64,000 bases of DNA. It comes from Ovis canadensis (Eukaryota > Chordata > Mammalia > Artiodactyla > Bovidae). Numbering within the stretch: position 1 is the first letter of the stretch; each line of letters starts with the position of its first letter. The position numbers were made by a program, and so were the translations under genes. The notes under the pieces were generated by a model, which was given only the letters and a program-made list of their open reading frames with translations, did not search any database and was not told the origin of the DNA. Shown piece by piece: positions 19,801 to 30,779 of this stretch. Location of the stretch: NCBI RefSeq assembly GCF_042477335.2, contig NC_091245.1, positions 87,210,501 through 87,274,500 of the forward strand, in the 5' to 3' direction.

Positions 19801-22800
19801 GACAAGCAACCAGCTGAAGGATCTGAGAGAGTGTGTGTGTTAAAGTATAGGCAGAAAGAGCACTGAAGGGTGAGCCTGACTCCTACCTCTTTTAATCTGT
19901 AACTCTCCACCACCGACTTTTCGTCAACTGAGATATTTTGTTTGTTCAGGGACCAGTCTGGCCTGAGTGGTTTGTCTTTCCACTCCTTTTCTACATTTGT
20001 CCTCAACAACACTCCTTTATCAAGGCCAATTTCAGTGTCAATCCTGGCCCCCAAGTATCAGCCCCACTTCCCAGTTTGGGGCCAGACCCGGAGGAGGAAG
20101 CTTTACTTTCCGCAGGTAGTCAACACTCTGAACCCACCAGGACAGCACTGACGTCACTGCGGGGAGACCTGGCTCCTGGGTCCCTTCCTCTGCAAGGCCA
20201 CCCTGATCAGGGGCCTGTGTAGTGTCTTCCAGTCTGTGGAATATCACTTTGTACAATCAGAATCTGGGAAAGATTAGGTCCACTGCTCACCCCACCCCCC
20301 TTGATCTTCCAGGCTGTTTCAGTGAAAGAGAGATTAAATTATGTTTATTGGCTTCCAGGAGAAAGACAGGAGATGCTCAGGAGTAAGGTTGGAGGTTGGG
20401 TTCCCTTGGGGTCCTGGCTGAAATCTACTCTGTTTTCCAGGCTTCTGGAGCTCCCCTTTCTCCTCCTTTCTCCAGCAGATAGCAGCTTGATAGCAGATTC
20501 CAGCCTTTATGATAACACACACGTCCCTGTAAATACGTTCCTTAACATTCACCCCAATACATGTATATTTACTTACAAATAGAACTGTTTAAAATGTACA
20601 TTACATAATGCAGAGTTGGAAGGGTGGAGTTGAAAATAAAACAAAGGTTCTACAAAGCTCTTCCTACCCCTCAGTTTGTAGGTCTTGCTTAGAGACCAGG
20701 AACTTCACTCCCACACTCCACCCCCATCACCATCACGAGGTTCCTTGGGCTTTGTAGATGAATATAGACAGAAATGTTCGGTGCACGCTGTCCATTTTAT
20801 TTGCCTAGTTTCCTTTTTCACCGAGCGGCTTACGTTTCAACCTGGCTTGTGCCGTCTTCGGCTGCGCCTCACCCCTCTGCACCAACCGCACAGGGACTGA
20901 GTGGTGCGGCGAGGTTGGGGGCGGGGCCGTGCTCTGAGTGCTGGCCCGCCCACGTGGCTCAGGGCCTGAAGCCTCAGCCAGGACCGGGCTGCTGAATGAC
21001 CCGCTCCGCTCGGCTGCCCTCTGTTCGACTTTGGCGGTTTGGGTGGAGGAGGGGCATGAAGAACAGAAGAAGTGTTGTGTGACGCGCTCCTCTCCTGTGG
21101 CCATCTTGGCAAGCGACCGAGGAGTTGAGAACAGGCGGATATGACTTTAGGGTTTTCTGAAAAAAGAGGGTGGCAGTTGAAAAGGAGGCTCCAAACCTCA
21201 GCTTGTTGGCCTTGCTTCCCCACTGCTGGGTGGGGAGTGAACCCCTCACGCTTGCTGGGCAGGGGGCGAGGGAGAAGCCAGCTCTGATGTCCTTTGCACT
21301 GCTTATAGAATCTGAGTTAGAAGGGACCTTGGGAGTTTCCTGGTTAAGCGGTTAAGACACGTCACCTTCCAAAGCAGAGGGTGTGGGTTCGATCCTTGGT
21401 CAGGGAGCTAAGATCTCACATGCCTTGGGGCCCAAAATCCAAAACCCAAAACATAAAAAAGAAAACAGAAACCTAACCCAGAAGCAATATTGCAATCAAT
21501 TCAATAAAGACTTTTAAAAATGGTCTGCATGAGAAAAAAAAAAAAGAAATGGGATTCCTGACAAGAGGATGGATCAAGAGGGGGCAAACTTAAGTGACAA
21601 GAATGTTCCAGGTCTGAGGACGAGCAGGCGAAGATTCTGCTCTCAGCAGTCTCCCAGCTCCAGTGGGAGGGAGGGCAGAAGATGGACTTAAGGCTAAAGC
21701 TGCTGATAAAGTGCAGGAGGTGGCGGAGGAGTGTGTGACAGCTCCAGGTGTCTGGGCTGCAGCAAGCCCTTCCCCAGTGCACCCCAGGATTTGGTTTGCC
21801 CAGCAAAAGAGAGCAATCTGACCCTTGCTAAGAACGTTAATAGCAGAGCTCATCTGGGGCCTCTCTTTTCACACATCCACAGTCAGGCAAGGTGTTAATT
21901 GTACTGACCTTGGAGAAACCTGGCTTTTCCTGCTACCCAAGGTCTTTCTCCTCCTCAGATGCCAGGAGGGATGTGCACCAAAGACTACCGCCCTGAAGCA
22001 CAACCTTGGTTTCCTGAGACCAGTTCTGAGACAGTGGCAGTTTGGTTTTCTCCCTTCAAGAGTCTTAGGAAAAAGGCATTTTGAAAAGTGCTGTGAGAGC
22101 CCTTGGCCTCTGAGCAGGGTTGCTCTCGGCACTGAATTTTTCTCAGACAGAATACTGTCTTACAATTTAGTGGAGAAAGGGGACTTCCCTGGTGGTCTAG
22201 TGGTTAAGAATCCACCTTGCAATGCAGGGGACATGGGTTTGATCCCTGGTTGGGGAAGATCACAGGTGCCAGAGAACAGTTGAGCCCAAGAGCCGCAACT
22301 AGAGGGTCTGTGTGCTGCAGCAAAAGATCCCTCGTGCCACAGCTAAGACCCAATACAGCCAAATTAAGTAATTAATTAGGAAAAAAAAAACCCCAAATTA
22401 GTGGAGAAGGAAGCTACTTAAAGTCCAGAGATCTTGACTCCTCTTGGATAGAAAACCCCTTCTGACTTCCCTGGTGGTCCAGTGGCGAAGACTCCGTGCT
22501 TCTAATGCAGGGGGCATGAGTTTGATCCCTGGTCAGGGAACTAGGGTCCCACATGCCATGCAGTTCAGCCAAAAAAAAACAAAAAAGAAAGAAAAGAGAA
22601 AAAAGAGAATCCCTCCTAATTCTGTCGAATTTCATCCTGCTGAGGTTTCCTTCTCTGTTCATGGGAATTAACCGTCAACATCCTCACTTAATTTGGTTTC
22701 ACATGGCTAAAGACTTTCCTTCAGTGGTTCCCTAAGGACTGTGTAGTTCAGAATGATGGTGTTAATTATGGTCTGGAGAGTGAGGGAACAAGATGGACAC

Positions 22801-25800
22801 ATTGAAAGAGTGAAGTGTACATGAGCGTGAGTGTGTGTGAGTGCAAGACTGTGACGGTATGTGTGTGCACAGGTTACTGTGCGAGTAAATGGTTACTGAA
22901 AGAGCAAAGGGTTACTGAAAGAGCAAATCCACAAGGCAAGCTACGGCTTCCAGTAACCCCAAAGATTTCCATGGATCCAAAAAGTACCGGCATTTCTTAG
23001 AGAAACATTAGTTGATCCACAGGATATAACATGCATCGTACACTCCTCTGAGGAGAAGACTCTGTCACCCTCTTCTCATGCTGATGACGGTAACACTGAC
23101 TCAGTGTCACTCTCTCCAACACAGCTGAAGTCAAGTTTCTTGGACAAGTCAACACCCAGCCTTCCAGTTCCTGCAGGGCCGCCTCACAGCCTTGCCTGCC
23201 ACTCCTCCAAAGATTTCATCCTCCCCTGCTTCAGCCCTTGGTTCCTTTAGTCATTGTCTAGGCCAAAAGAATAGAGTCTAGCCACTCTAGAATCTGAATT
23301 TCAAGCAGCCCACTTTCTCAGCACCACCTATCTATCCCGTCAACTCTCTCCCTCTAGTGCTTCACCAGCAGCGACCCTTCAGCCCACCAAGACCTCTGAT
23401 CCATTATCCTCCCACCCCTGCACTCTCCATCACCCCTCTCAGTGTTATCATTTTCTTTCTCACCCAGCTTAGACTCCACAGCTGTCATCAGATTCACTCC
23501 TTGCATACCCACTCAAATCCCTAATCCTTTCCATGTCCTAACAACATCCAGCCCCAGTTAACTACCACACCCTTGGTGCCTGCATCTGTACAGCCCAACA
23601 TGGCTGGGGAAAATATTACAAAACCGTACTGACTTTAAATTGATGGCCAGGACTTCCCTGGTGGCCCAGTGGTTAAGAATCTGCCCACCAAAGCAGGGGA
23701 CAATGGCTCGCTCCCTGATCTGGGAAGATCCCATATACTTCAGGGCAAATAAGGCCGCAAGCAGCAACTACCGAGCCCACCCACCCCAACTACTGAGGCC
23801 GGCATGCCTAGAGCCATGCTCCCCAACCAGAGAAGCCGCCTCAATGAGAAGCCCTCACAACACAACTAGAGAAAGCCCATGGGTAGCAACAAAGACCCAC
23901 TGCAGCCATTAAAAAAAAAGGCAATTTAAATGGATGGCCACTACCTCTAAATAGACACTGGCATTTCTGCCAGACTTCCCTAATCCCTTCAGTCTCCTAT
24001 TCTCCCAGGTGACTGTTGCACATCCTCCTCTCCTAAAACTTCCATACCTTCTCCCAAATCTTCACTGTAATTGATGATCTTGCTCGTGTCTAAGGCTTGC
24101 CTGTAGCCTGTCTGGGAGCTAGTGAAGGACAGGGAAGCGGGGTATGCTGCAGTCCATGGGGTCGCAAAGGATTGGACATGACTTAGCGACTGAAAAACAA
24201 CAACACAGCCTATTCTTAGCAGCCAGAAAAATTTTAAAACCTTACACCTAAAACCCTGCACTGGTTGCCCCTCTGTCTCATAGTTGAACCGGTATTCACA
24301 ATGGTCCTGCTACCTTGTGGACTCCAAACCTGACATTCTCTCCCTCACTCAGCTTCTGCCACTGCAGCCCCAGTCCATAAGGCGCAGTGCTGCCTCAGGG
24401 CATTTGCACTTACTGTTCTCTCACCTTGGAAAACCTTCTCCTCAGTTATCTGCAGGCATTGCTCTCTAGTTTCAAGTTGCTGCTCAAATTACCTGATTAA
24501 CAAGGCTTTCACTGAATATCCTGTTTAAAAACCACAAGTGGACTTTGGTGGCGCAGTGTATAAGAATCTGCCTGACAATGCAGGGGACACGAGCTCGAAC
24601 CCAGGTCCAAAAAGATCCCACATGCCCCAAAGCAACTAAGCCTGTGTGCCACAACTATTGAGCCAGGACTCTAGAGCCCTCAAGCTGCAGCTACTGAGGC
24701 CCGGGTGCCCCAGGGCCCATGCTTTGCAACAAGAGAAGGCAGTGTAATGAGAAGCCTGAGCTCTGCAATGAAGAGTAGCCCCCACTCACTGTAACTAGAG
24801 AAAGCCCAAGGACAGCAATTAAGACCCACCACAGCCAAAATATAAAGAAATAGATCTTAAAAAAATAATGGAAAAAAAGACAAACTTATTAAAAACAAAA
24901 ACAGCAATCACTCTTCCCATACCAGCATTTTCTATCTTCTTTGTCTTATTTTTCAGCACAGCAGTTTATCACTATTTATACATTTTATTTGCTTATCTAT
25001 TTATTATCTGTCCCTTACATAGAATGTAATATCTACAAGGAAATTATTTTAGCCTATTTTTTGCATTTTTGTAACAGTGCCTGGCACATAATAGATATAA
25101 AATAAATATTTGTAGAAGGAAGAAAGAGGATAGGAAGGGAGAGTGGGAGGGAGGATGGTTGCTTCAAGGCTAGGCATGCAGCTTCCCAAGCGTGAAGACA
25201 CAGCACGGTCCAGACTGAAAGAGGGCCCAGGGTCAGCAGGAAGCAATCGAGGTGAGATCTACAGATGGGCCCTCCCTCTGGGGCTCAGTGTCCCGTCTTC
25301 TCCGCATCAGGATACAGCCTGTCCCATGGCCTCTTATTATTATTATTTAAAATTTTTATTTATTTATTTATTTTTGGCTGTTCTGGGTCTTTGTTGTTGC
25401 AGTGACTTTTCTCTAGTTGCAGACAGCAGGGACTACTCTGTAGTTTACAGTGCTTGGCCTTCTCATTGCGGTGGCTTCTCTTGTTCCTGGGCACAGACTT
25501 TAGGGCGCACGGGCTCATGAGCTCAGTAGTTGTAGCCCCTGGGGTTTTGGAGCACAGGCTCAATAGCTGTGGGGCATGGGTTTAATTGCTCCAGGGCATG
25601 GGGGATCTTCCCCGGGATCAGACAGTGCCTCCTGCACTGGCAGGCAGGCAGATTCTTTGCCTCTGAGCCACCAGGGAAGCATGCCTCTCACTATCATGAA
25701 CGCTCTCCTCTGGCCCCTACCCAGTGTGGCCTTCAGGACACAGTGCCTCTGTGTGTGCTGAGTGTGACAAAGGATGCTTTCCCAGTGCCAGCCTCCTACG

Positions 25801-28028
25801 TCCACTTACTTAGCCATGGAGAGCACTTTCTTGACTAAAAGCTCAGTGTTGGCCAGTTGCAGTTTATTTTGATGTTGCAAATATTTTGACACCTGTTCTA
25901 TTTCACGTGTGCTCACATGCTCACTGCTGTGCCTCTCTAGGTCCCATAGAACTCTCCATGAGAAAGAGGAGGCATTAAGAGGAAGGAGAAGTCCTTGGCG
26001 CTCATAGGGAACTTCGGGGCCATCTAGGCGAGCACCATGGCACCCCTTAAAGCCCTTCTTCAGTAATTCTGTGAACTCCCTGAGCTTTGTTGAGCATTTT
26101 TCTTGAAGCAAGAGCCCATAGCTTTCGTTAGGTTTTCCTAGGGATCCATATCCAGCAAAGGGTTCAGAATTCTGATTTAATTCTACCTCTGAATTGACAG
26201 GTTAGAGATGGAAGCCCAAAGGGGTGGATTAACTTGCCTAGAGTCACAGGACAGAGCTAGCATTTGAACTGTTTTTCCAAATGGGTAACAGATGCAAACA
26301 CTTTGCACAGTGTCACCAGGAGGCTTTACTGTCAGGGGCCTCTGGGATGCCAGTGGGTGAGACCACACACAAGAATGTGGTCCTTCAGGCCTCACTTATG
26401 GGCTGGGGCTATCAGGAGCTGACAGCCCACAGCATCCACTCTGTGGCCAGAGGGTTAAGTATGGGGAGATGAGCACCCTCTCCCAGGGCTTTGTAGAGAC
26501 CAGTGGTCAAGGAGTCAGAAGTCCTGGCTCTCGCCCTCCCTCATCCTGGCTTATTCCCTGGGTCTTTTGGGGGACGAAACTGGCTTTCTGCCTCAAGACC
26601 ATTCCAACCTAACATGTTCCCAATAACTTCTGCTCTCTTCATCTGTTTTTCAGTGGGGATAAACTCAGTTGGCTCTGGGCCATTGACATTCAAACAGCGT
26701 CTGAAGACTCATTGTCTTCCATCGGATGATAGAGGCTATGGACTTTCCCACTGCAACCCTGTTTGCAGGTAGAACTCAGCCTTTACTCCTGACTTGGAAA
26801 TACATTATCTATTCACATCTTCATTTGGCCTCTTCAAAAGCATGTTGGATTATCTCAACAATCCTTCCAATTACCTTACCAGATAGATACTAATAATCAC
26901 CATTTTATAGAGAGTAACTGAAGCCCTGAAGTCCACTGACTTCACCAAGGTCACGGAGCTGCTGGAGGTGGCCCTGGGAATTGAGTCTAGACCCTGTCTT
27001 GTCTTCTTCTCCCTGTCCTGGCATTCCTCGCTGTCTCATTTGTGGTCTTTGCGTCTCTGCACTTAAGGCTTCAAGGGGCCACAAGTGGGGACTTTGTACA
27101 GGGAACATGTCTCAGTGTTTCTTTGCAGGAGAGGGCAAAAACTACTCTCCCTTGGTTGGCTGAGCCAGGCACAATGGGAGCCACTCCAGCGAAGTCTCTT
27201 AGCTACAGAGGCCAGTTGTGGGGCCAGGGACAGATGTGGGGTGGGCAGCAGGGCTGCGGGGAACTTCAGGGCTGGTCAAGGCACCCACCACCTCTTAGAT
27301 CAAAAACACCTCTTTGATGAGAGGCTCACAGAGACCACAGAAAAGGAGCCTTAGAATGCTTCTCCTCGAAGGCCTCTGCTTCCGTGGTGCTTCGGTTAGG
27401 AGAGGCTAGAGTTTCCCATGGGAGCCGGTGGGGGTATGGGGGTAGGTCTCGGACTCCTGGCCCTGTTGATGGCCAGACAGAGTGTCACATTCGTTCAGCA
27501 CTCAGCCCCTCCGTGGCTCCAAGCTTTTCGTTTCCCTCTTCTCCGGGTCCAGATGGATACAATCTCACCCTTCATTCCCTCCCTGACTGATGTTAGTAAT
27601 ATATCAGGTCCTCCTAGTCCCTGTGACCGACACATTTTAAAGGTAAAAATATAAACCTATCAGTATTAGTTACTGTAGCGTACCACAAACACTGTTCACT
27701 GGCTTCTCAGGTAAAAAGCAAGAACCCAGCAGAGGCAGTTGAGCAGCAAGAGTCCATCAAAAAGGGGGTGGGGGTTCCGGTGGATGCTCCTCCATCCTAA
27801 GTCCTCATCCCATGAAAGCATTTAGCTCTGCAAAACCCACGAACAACACCCATTACCCGGCCTACCCCCTCCCCACCAGTCACCTTCTATGGGGGGCAGG
27901 AGCTGGGGAAGGGGGCTGCCGGCCCCTCGCTGGGGTGAAGTCTGAGGTCCGTCAGCATCTGGTGGGCTGGCTTCTTTCACCTTCAGTGTGGGTCCCAAGG
28001 CTGCCTCCTGAGCTGTGGCTGCCTCCAT
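16886..28028 (-). CDS. MYBPHL: MYBPHL (myosin-binding protein H-like), complete apart from doubt about the last exon
   Basis: This is a small cardiac, mainly atrial, relative of myosin-binding protein C that sits in the sarcomere A band. Coding exons in transcript order are 28028-27884, 19613-19525, 18738-18543, 18339-18200, 18059-17900, 17808-17672, 17216-17030 and, less surely, 16896-16886, giving 354 residues, the human length. The start is the ATG of [20 protein letters not shown]. Domains in order are a low-complexity N-tail (1-48), an Ig-like domain (about 50-143, [17 protein letters not shown]), a fibronectin III domain (about 147-245, [21 protein letters not shown]) and a second Ig-like domain (about 255-350, [17 protein letters not shown]). 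The first Ig has Q where the usual second cysteine stands, as in human. The first intron is 8.3 kb; the others are short. The donor of the third coding exon (ATTG/GTACTG) is weak. The last exon adds only GCS before TGA; human ends VPN as I recall. Confidence 0.94.
17330..17470 (-). mobile_element. BovA-type SINE in a MYBPHL intron
   Basis: A reversed single BovA unit from GAGAAGGCGATGGCACCCCA to GACTTAGCAGCAGCAGCAGC, sitting between the last two well-supported coding exons. Confidence 0.92.
19018..19232 (+). mobile_element. Bov-tA SINE in a MYBPHL intron
   Basis: Runs from GATATGTGCTTAGTCACTCA through GATCGAACCCACATCTCCTG to ACCACTGAGCCACCTGGGAT, the typical Bov-tA tail half. It lies between coding exons two and three. 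Confidence 0.92.
20820..21125. promoter_or_regulatory. Orphan CpG island in MYBPHL intron 1
   Basis: I count about 23 CpG in roughly 300 bases, against almost none on either side. It includes a GC box (GGGGGCGGGGCC near 20918), an E-box CACGTG (20951-20956), a CRE-like TGACGCG near 21080, and a YY1-type GGCCATCTTGGC (about 21099-21110), whose sense strand is the minus strand. A 99-codon minus-strand open frame ([13 protein letters not shown]...) starts exactly at the YY1-site ATG. This could be an alternative or unannotated promoter; nothing proves transcription. Confidence 0.5.
21325..21545 (+). mobile_element. CHR-2-type SINE
   Basis: GAGTTTCCTGGTTAAGCGGT...GGGTTCGATCCTTGGTCAGG is followed by the typical tail CAATTCAATAAAGACTTTTA and A-run. 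Confidence 0.9.
22181..22392 (+). mobile_element. CHR SINE with target-site duplication
   Basis: Begins GGACTTCCCTGGTGGTCTAG and ends in an A-run. TTAGTGGAGAAAGG precedes it and TTAGTGGAGAAGG follows. Confidence 0.92.
22463..22610 (+). mobile_element. CHR SINE
   Basis: CTGACTTCCCTGGTGGTCCA...GATCCCTGGTCAGGGAAC with an A-rich tail. It lies about 70 bases after the previous CHR in the same orientation. Confidence 0.9.
22890..22926. repeat. 18-bp tandem duplication beside a GT-rich tract
   Basis: GGTTACTGAAAGAGCAAA occurs twice, one base apart. A GTGTGTGAGTG-type tract lies just upstream (22825-22870). Confidence 0.85.
23648..23925 (+). mobile_element. CHR-1-type SINE nested in L2
   Basis: GGACTTCCCTGGTGGCCCAG...AGACCCACTGCAGCCATTAA. 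Flanks TTAAATTGATGGCCA and TTTAAATGGATGGCCA look like the target duplication. Confidence 0.9.
24135..24205 (+). repeat. BovB/Bov-tA-type 3' end fragment
   Basis: TATGCTGCAGTCCATGGGGTCGC...GACTTAGCGACTG then AACAACAACA. This short end is shared by BovB and reversed Bov-tA, so the parent family is not decidable. Confidence 0.75.
24537..24875 (+). mobile_element. CHR-1-type SINE nested in L2
   Basis: GTGGACTTTGGTGGCGCAGT...GACCCACCACAGCCAAAATA with an A-rich tail. L2 sequence continues on both sides. Confidence 0.88.
25335..25683 (-). mobile_element. CHR-1-type SINE, reversed
   Basis: Starts with a T-rich tail (ATTTATTTATTTATTTTTGG) and ends GATTCTTTGCCTCTGAGCCACCAGGGAAGC. Confidence 0.92.
25807..26201 (-). 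other. Unassigned 131-codon open frame in MYBPHL intron 1
   Basis: The minus-strand frame is open from about 26201 to a TAA at 25807-25809, without an obvious ATG near its start. The translation includes [28 protein letters not shown] and [20 protein letters not shown], which looks protein-like and helical, but I do not recognise it. A possible acceptor (CTAACCTGTCAATTCAG) stands near 26190, and the frame ends on ATGGCTAA/GTAAGTGG, a strong donor. It may be an unannotated exon, a remnant of a retrocopy, or chance. Confidence 0.35.
26195..27010 (-). repeat. Two reversed MIR fragments
   Basis: About 26195-26290 (GGATTAACTTGCCTAGAGTCACAGG) and about 26830-27010 (CACCATTTTATAGAGAGTAACTG...CAAGGTCACGGAGCTGCTGG). 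Unique sequence lies between them. Confidence 0.7.
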
Positions 28029-28534
28029 GCTGGGCCACCCAGAGGCTAAGCTCCAGGGGAAGATTTTCACTGTTGATGGTGAGGGAGGGACTGAGCACCT
28101 GCTCTCCAGCCTGGCCTCCCCAGGGTCATGTAACTGGGCTGTCCTGTTCCCACCCACTGACTCCCATGAGGGATGAAGCGGGGGCTAGAGGAAGAGGGGG
28201 AGCAGATCACAGCCCGGAATAGCTGCAGGAGGAGGGCCCAGTGGCCCTGTTATCTTGGGAGAGAGACGACACCTCTCACACAGCACCAGGCAGGGAGAGG
28301 AGCGCTTGAGCTTCAAACAGCCCCTCCCTGCTCAGACCATTCACATGAGGACTCTGGCTTCTGGGGGGAAGGACTGGGTGACATCTCAGCTCCTGATCTC
28401 CATCCAGCTCATCCAAGGGTGTCTGGGTCCACAGGAAGGGGCCCCATCCTCTCATTTCCACCCCACCCACCTGTCCCATGGAAGTAGAAGGCAAAGTCTG
28501 CATCCTGGAGCCAGACCCCCAACTCACTTTGGCT

Positions 28535-29000
28535 CCATCACCAATTGGCTGTGCCTTGTAACAACAGTCTCTCTTAGGTCTGTTTCCTCATCTGTGAAAT
28601 GGAGATAAGTCTTAGGGCTGTTGTGAGCATTCAAAGAGGTAATCTGTGTAAAGTGCTTAGCAGTGTGTGGCCAACTAAGTGCTCGATAAATGTAAGCTAT
28701 TTTTAGGTTGGGCCAGCACTTAGCCCTTTCAAAGCTCCCTTGCCTGTGAGATAAAAGTGCAAGTAAACGAGAAGCAGCAGTTGTGAGAGGGGAGTCAGGG
28801 GCCTGGGGTCAGAGGACTTGAGTGTGACCCTGGCTCTGCTACTTATTCTGCTCCTAGGTGGCCCCGGGAAAATCATGGACTCTGAACCTTAGGTCCCTGG
28901 TCTATGAAATACGGCATGGCGATGCCAAGATCGTGCTGAGGACAAAATGGTAGAAGTGTACGAAAGTGGCCAGAGCACAGTAGGTGTTAGTTACATACTA
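28535..29000 (+). repeat. Two consecutive MIR SINEs
   Basis: First copy: GTTTCCTCATCTGTGAAATG...AAGTGCTTAGCAGTGTGTGG...GTGCTCGATAAATG. Second copy from about 28795: GTGTGACCCTGGCTCTGCTACTTA onward, more diverged. Confidence 0.8.
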
Positions 29001-29480
29001 AAGGTCCTGTGTGGTTTCTAGTCTCACTAGGTCATCACTTACACCTCCCATGCAGTACAGCCGATAGAGCAGATTTCCTATTGTACTCTCCCTTTCTCAT
29101 TTCCAGAAGCTGGCATCTCCTCTGTGAATATATATATTTTATGTGTATATATATATATATTTTAAGTAGACTTTAAAAGAGCAGTTTTAGGTTCATAGCA
29201 AAGCTGAGTAGAAAGTAGCAAGTTTCCACATCCCCCCTTTCCCCTCTTTAAAGGAAACCAATGAGCATGGTTGAAATAATGAGCTCTTTACTCATTTTTC
29301 CCCTTTGGCCCTCAAACTGGGGGCAGCCAATAGCATCCTGGGAGTCTGTGTTACTACCTCGGGTCATGGGACAGAACCCCAGAACTCATCTTTGCAACTT
29401 GTATTGGGACTGAGGGCAGGACAACTTGTAGACCCACTTGGGATCCAGGAAACTGTTTTATCAGGAGCTAGGATGGCTGA

Positions 29481-29653
29481 GTGACTTCACTTTCACTTTT
29501 CACTTTCTGGCATTGGAGAAGGAAATGGCAACCCACTCCAGTGTTCTTGCCTGGAGAATTCCAGGGATGGGGGGAGCCTGGTGGGCTGCCATTTCTGGGG
29601 TTGCACAGAGTCGGACACGACTGAAATGACTTAGCAGCAGCAGCAGCAGCAGC
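29481..29653 (-). mobile_element. BOV-A2-type SINE with target-site duplication
   Basis: Reversed BovA ending in a run of GCA/CAG triplets. AGGATGGCTGA is found on both sides (29470-29480 and 29654-29664). Confidence 0.93.
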
Positions 29654-30779
29654 AGGATGGCTGAAGAGGGTGACTATGGAGCTTGACCGCTGGGGTTGGT
29701 GGTGAGAGGCTGTGCTATGTCAGGACTCTCAGATGTAAAGGCCTTTCTGACTCATTTCTCTTATCTGAACCAGCCAGAGCCCTTACAGGTCCAGACAGTG
29801 TACCAGGGTACTCCAAACACCCCTCTTATCCCCATGCTTTGATGAAGAGATTGGTTCAGGCTTTTGGTATTAGCTCCTTGTTGCAATTGAAGGTATGAAA
29901 GAATCAAATAGAAAAGGCCAACTCCTAGGGTCTTATCCACTGGAAAAGCTAATTTAGTAGGTCTGGGTGGGATATGCATTTTAAAAAGCAACTTACTGAT
30001 TCTGTCGCAGGAAGTCTGAGAACACTATGTTAGAATTCTTGAAAATAAACCACCCTGGATAACCTCCCCAGGGGGACGACTCTTCCAGCAGACATGGGGT
30101 CCTCAGGAGCAAGGTCTCTGCCTGGTCATCTTCAGACCATAGCCCCAGAGTAAACACTACATGGAAAGACCCCCCACCCCCCACCCCCATCCAGGACAGC
30201 AGGCTAAGCAGTCATCTGGCTTGGCTAAAGGCTAAATGTGGGTGGGCAGTAACCTCCACAGAAAGAAATTATTTTGGAGTCAAGATGCCACTCTTTGAAG
30301 ATCCTTAATGAAACGGGTTAGGAAGGACTATGAGTAAGAGTAGCAGGAGAAATGTGAGAGGGGCAAGCGGGCAAGTGCTGAAGGTAAACACCTCAGTGTT
30401 GTTGCCCGTGGAACCTGTTAAAGGATCATGTAATTCAAGAGAGGAGTGACAGGCAGCTGCGTCCAGAAGGAAGAACGTAGCAATCAAAGCTGAGCAGCTG
30501 TACCAGGGTGGGTCAGCTATACTTCTGGGGAGGAAGAAAAAGAAATCTGGTCTTACAAACACCCATGGTGGGGGCTAGATCTTTGAGAGCATGAAGAAGA
30601 AAAAAGTGAGTAGTTTTTCCCATAAATTACCTAATACTCTTCATGTAGGACTTACAGACGCATAGTCCTGACTCATTAGTCGATGTTCTCTGATTGCTGG
30701 GGTTCGATTTTTGAAGCTAGGAAAGTGGAGAAACTTTCATATTAACAAACTGTAGCTTAGTCATTGTAGTAGGTCAGGT

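Larger units (their letters stand above)
23090..25120 (+). repeat. L2 LINE 3' region with nested SINE insertions
   Basis: Pieces such as TCAGGGCATTTGCACTTACT...CTCACCTTGGAAAACCTTCT and the terminal GTGCCTGGCACATAATAGAT...AAATAAATATTTGTAGAAGG are the L2 3' part. The L2 match is clear from about 24270 and weaker before that. It is interrupted by CHR SINEs and a BovB/Bov-tA fragment. Confidence 0.65.
19614..27883 (-). other. MYBPHL: MYBPHL intron 1
   Basis: This 8.3 kb intron contains an isolated CpG island (20820-21125), five plus-strand CHR SINEs and one minus-strand CHR, an L2 spread over about 23090-25120, MIR pieces near 26195-26290 and 26830-27010, a tandem duplication (22890-22926), and an unassigned minus-strand open frame at 25806-26201. 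The segments 19740-20800 and 27020-27880 hold nothing I recognise. Confidence 0.8.
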
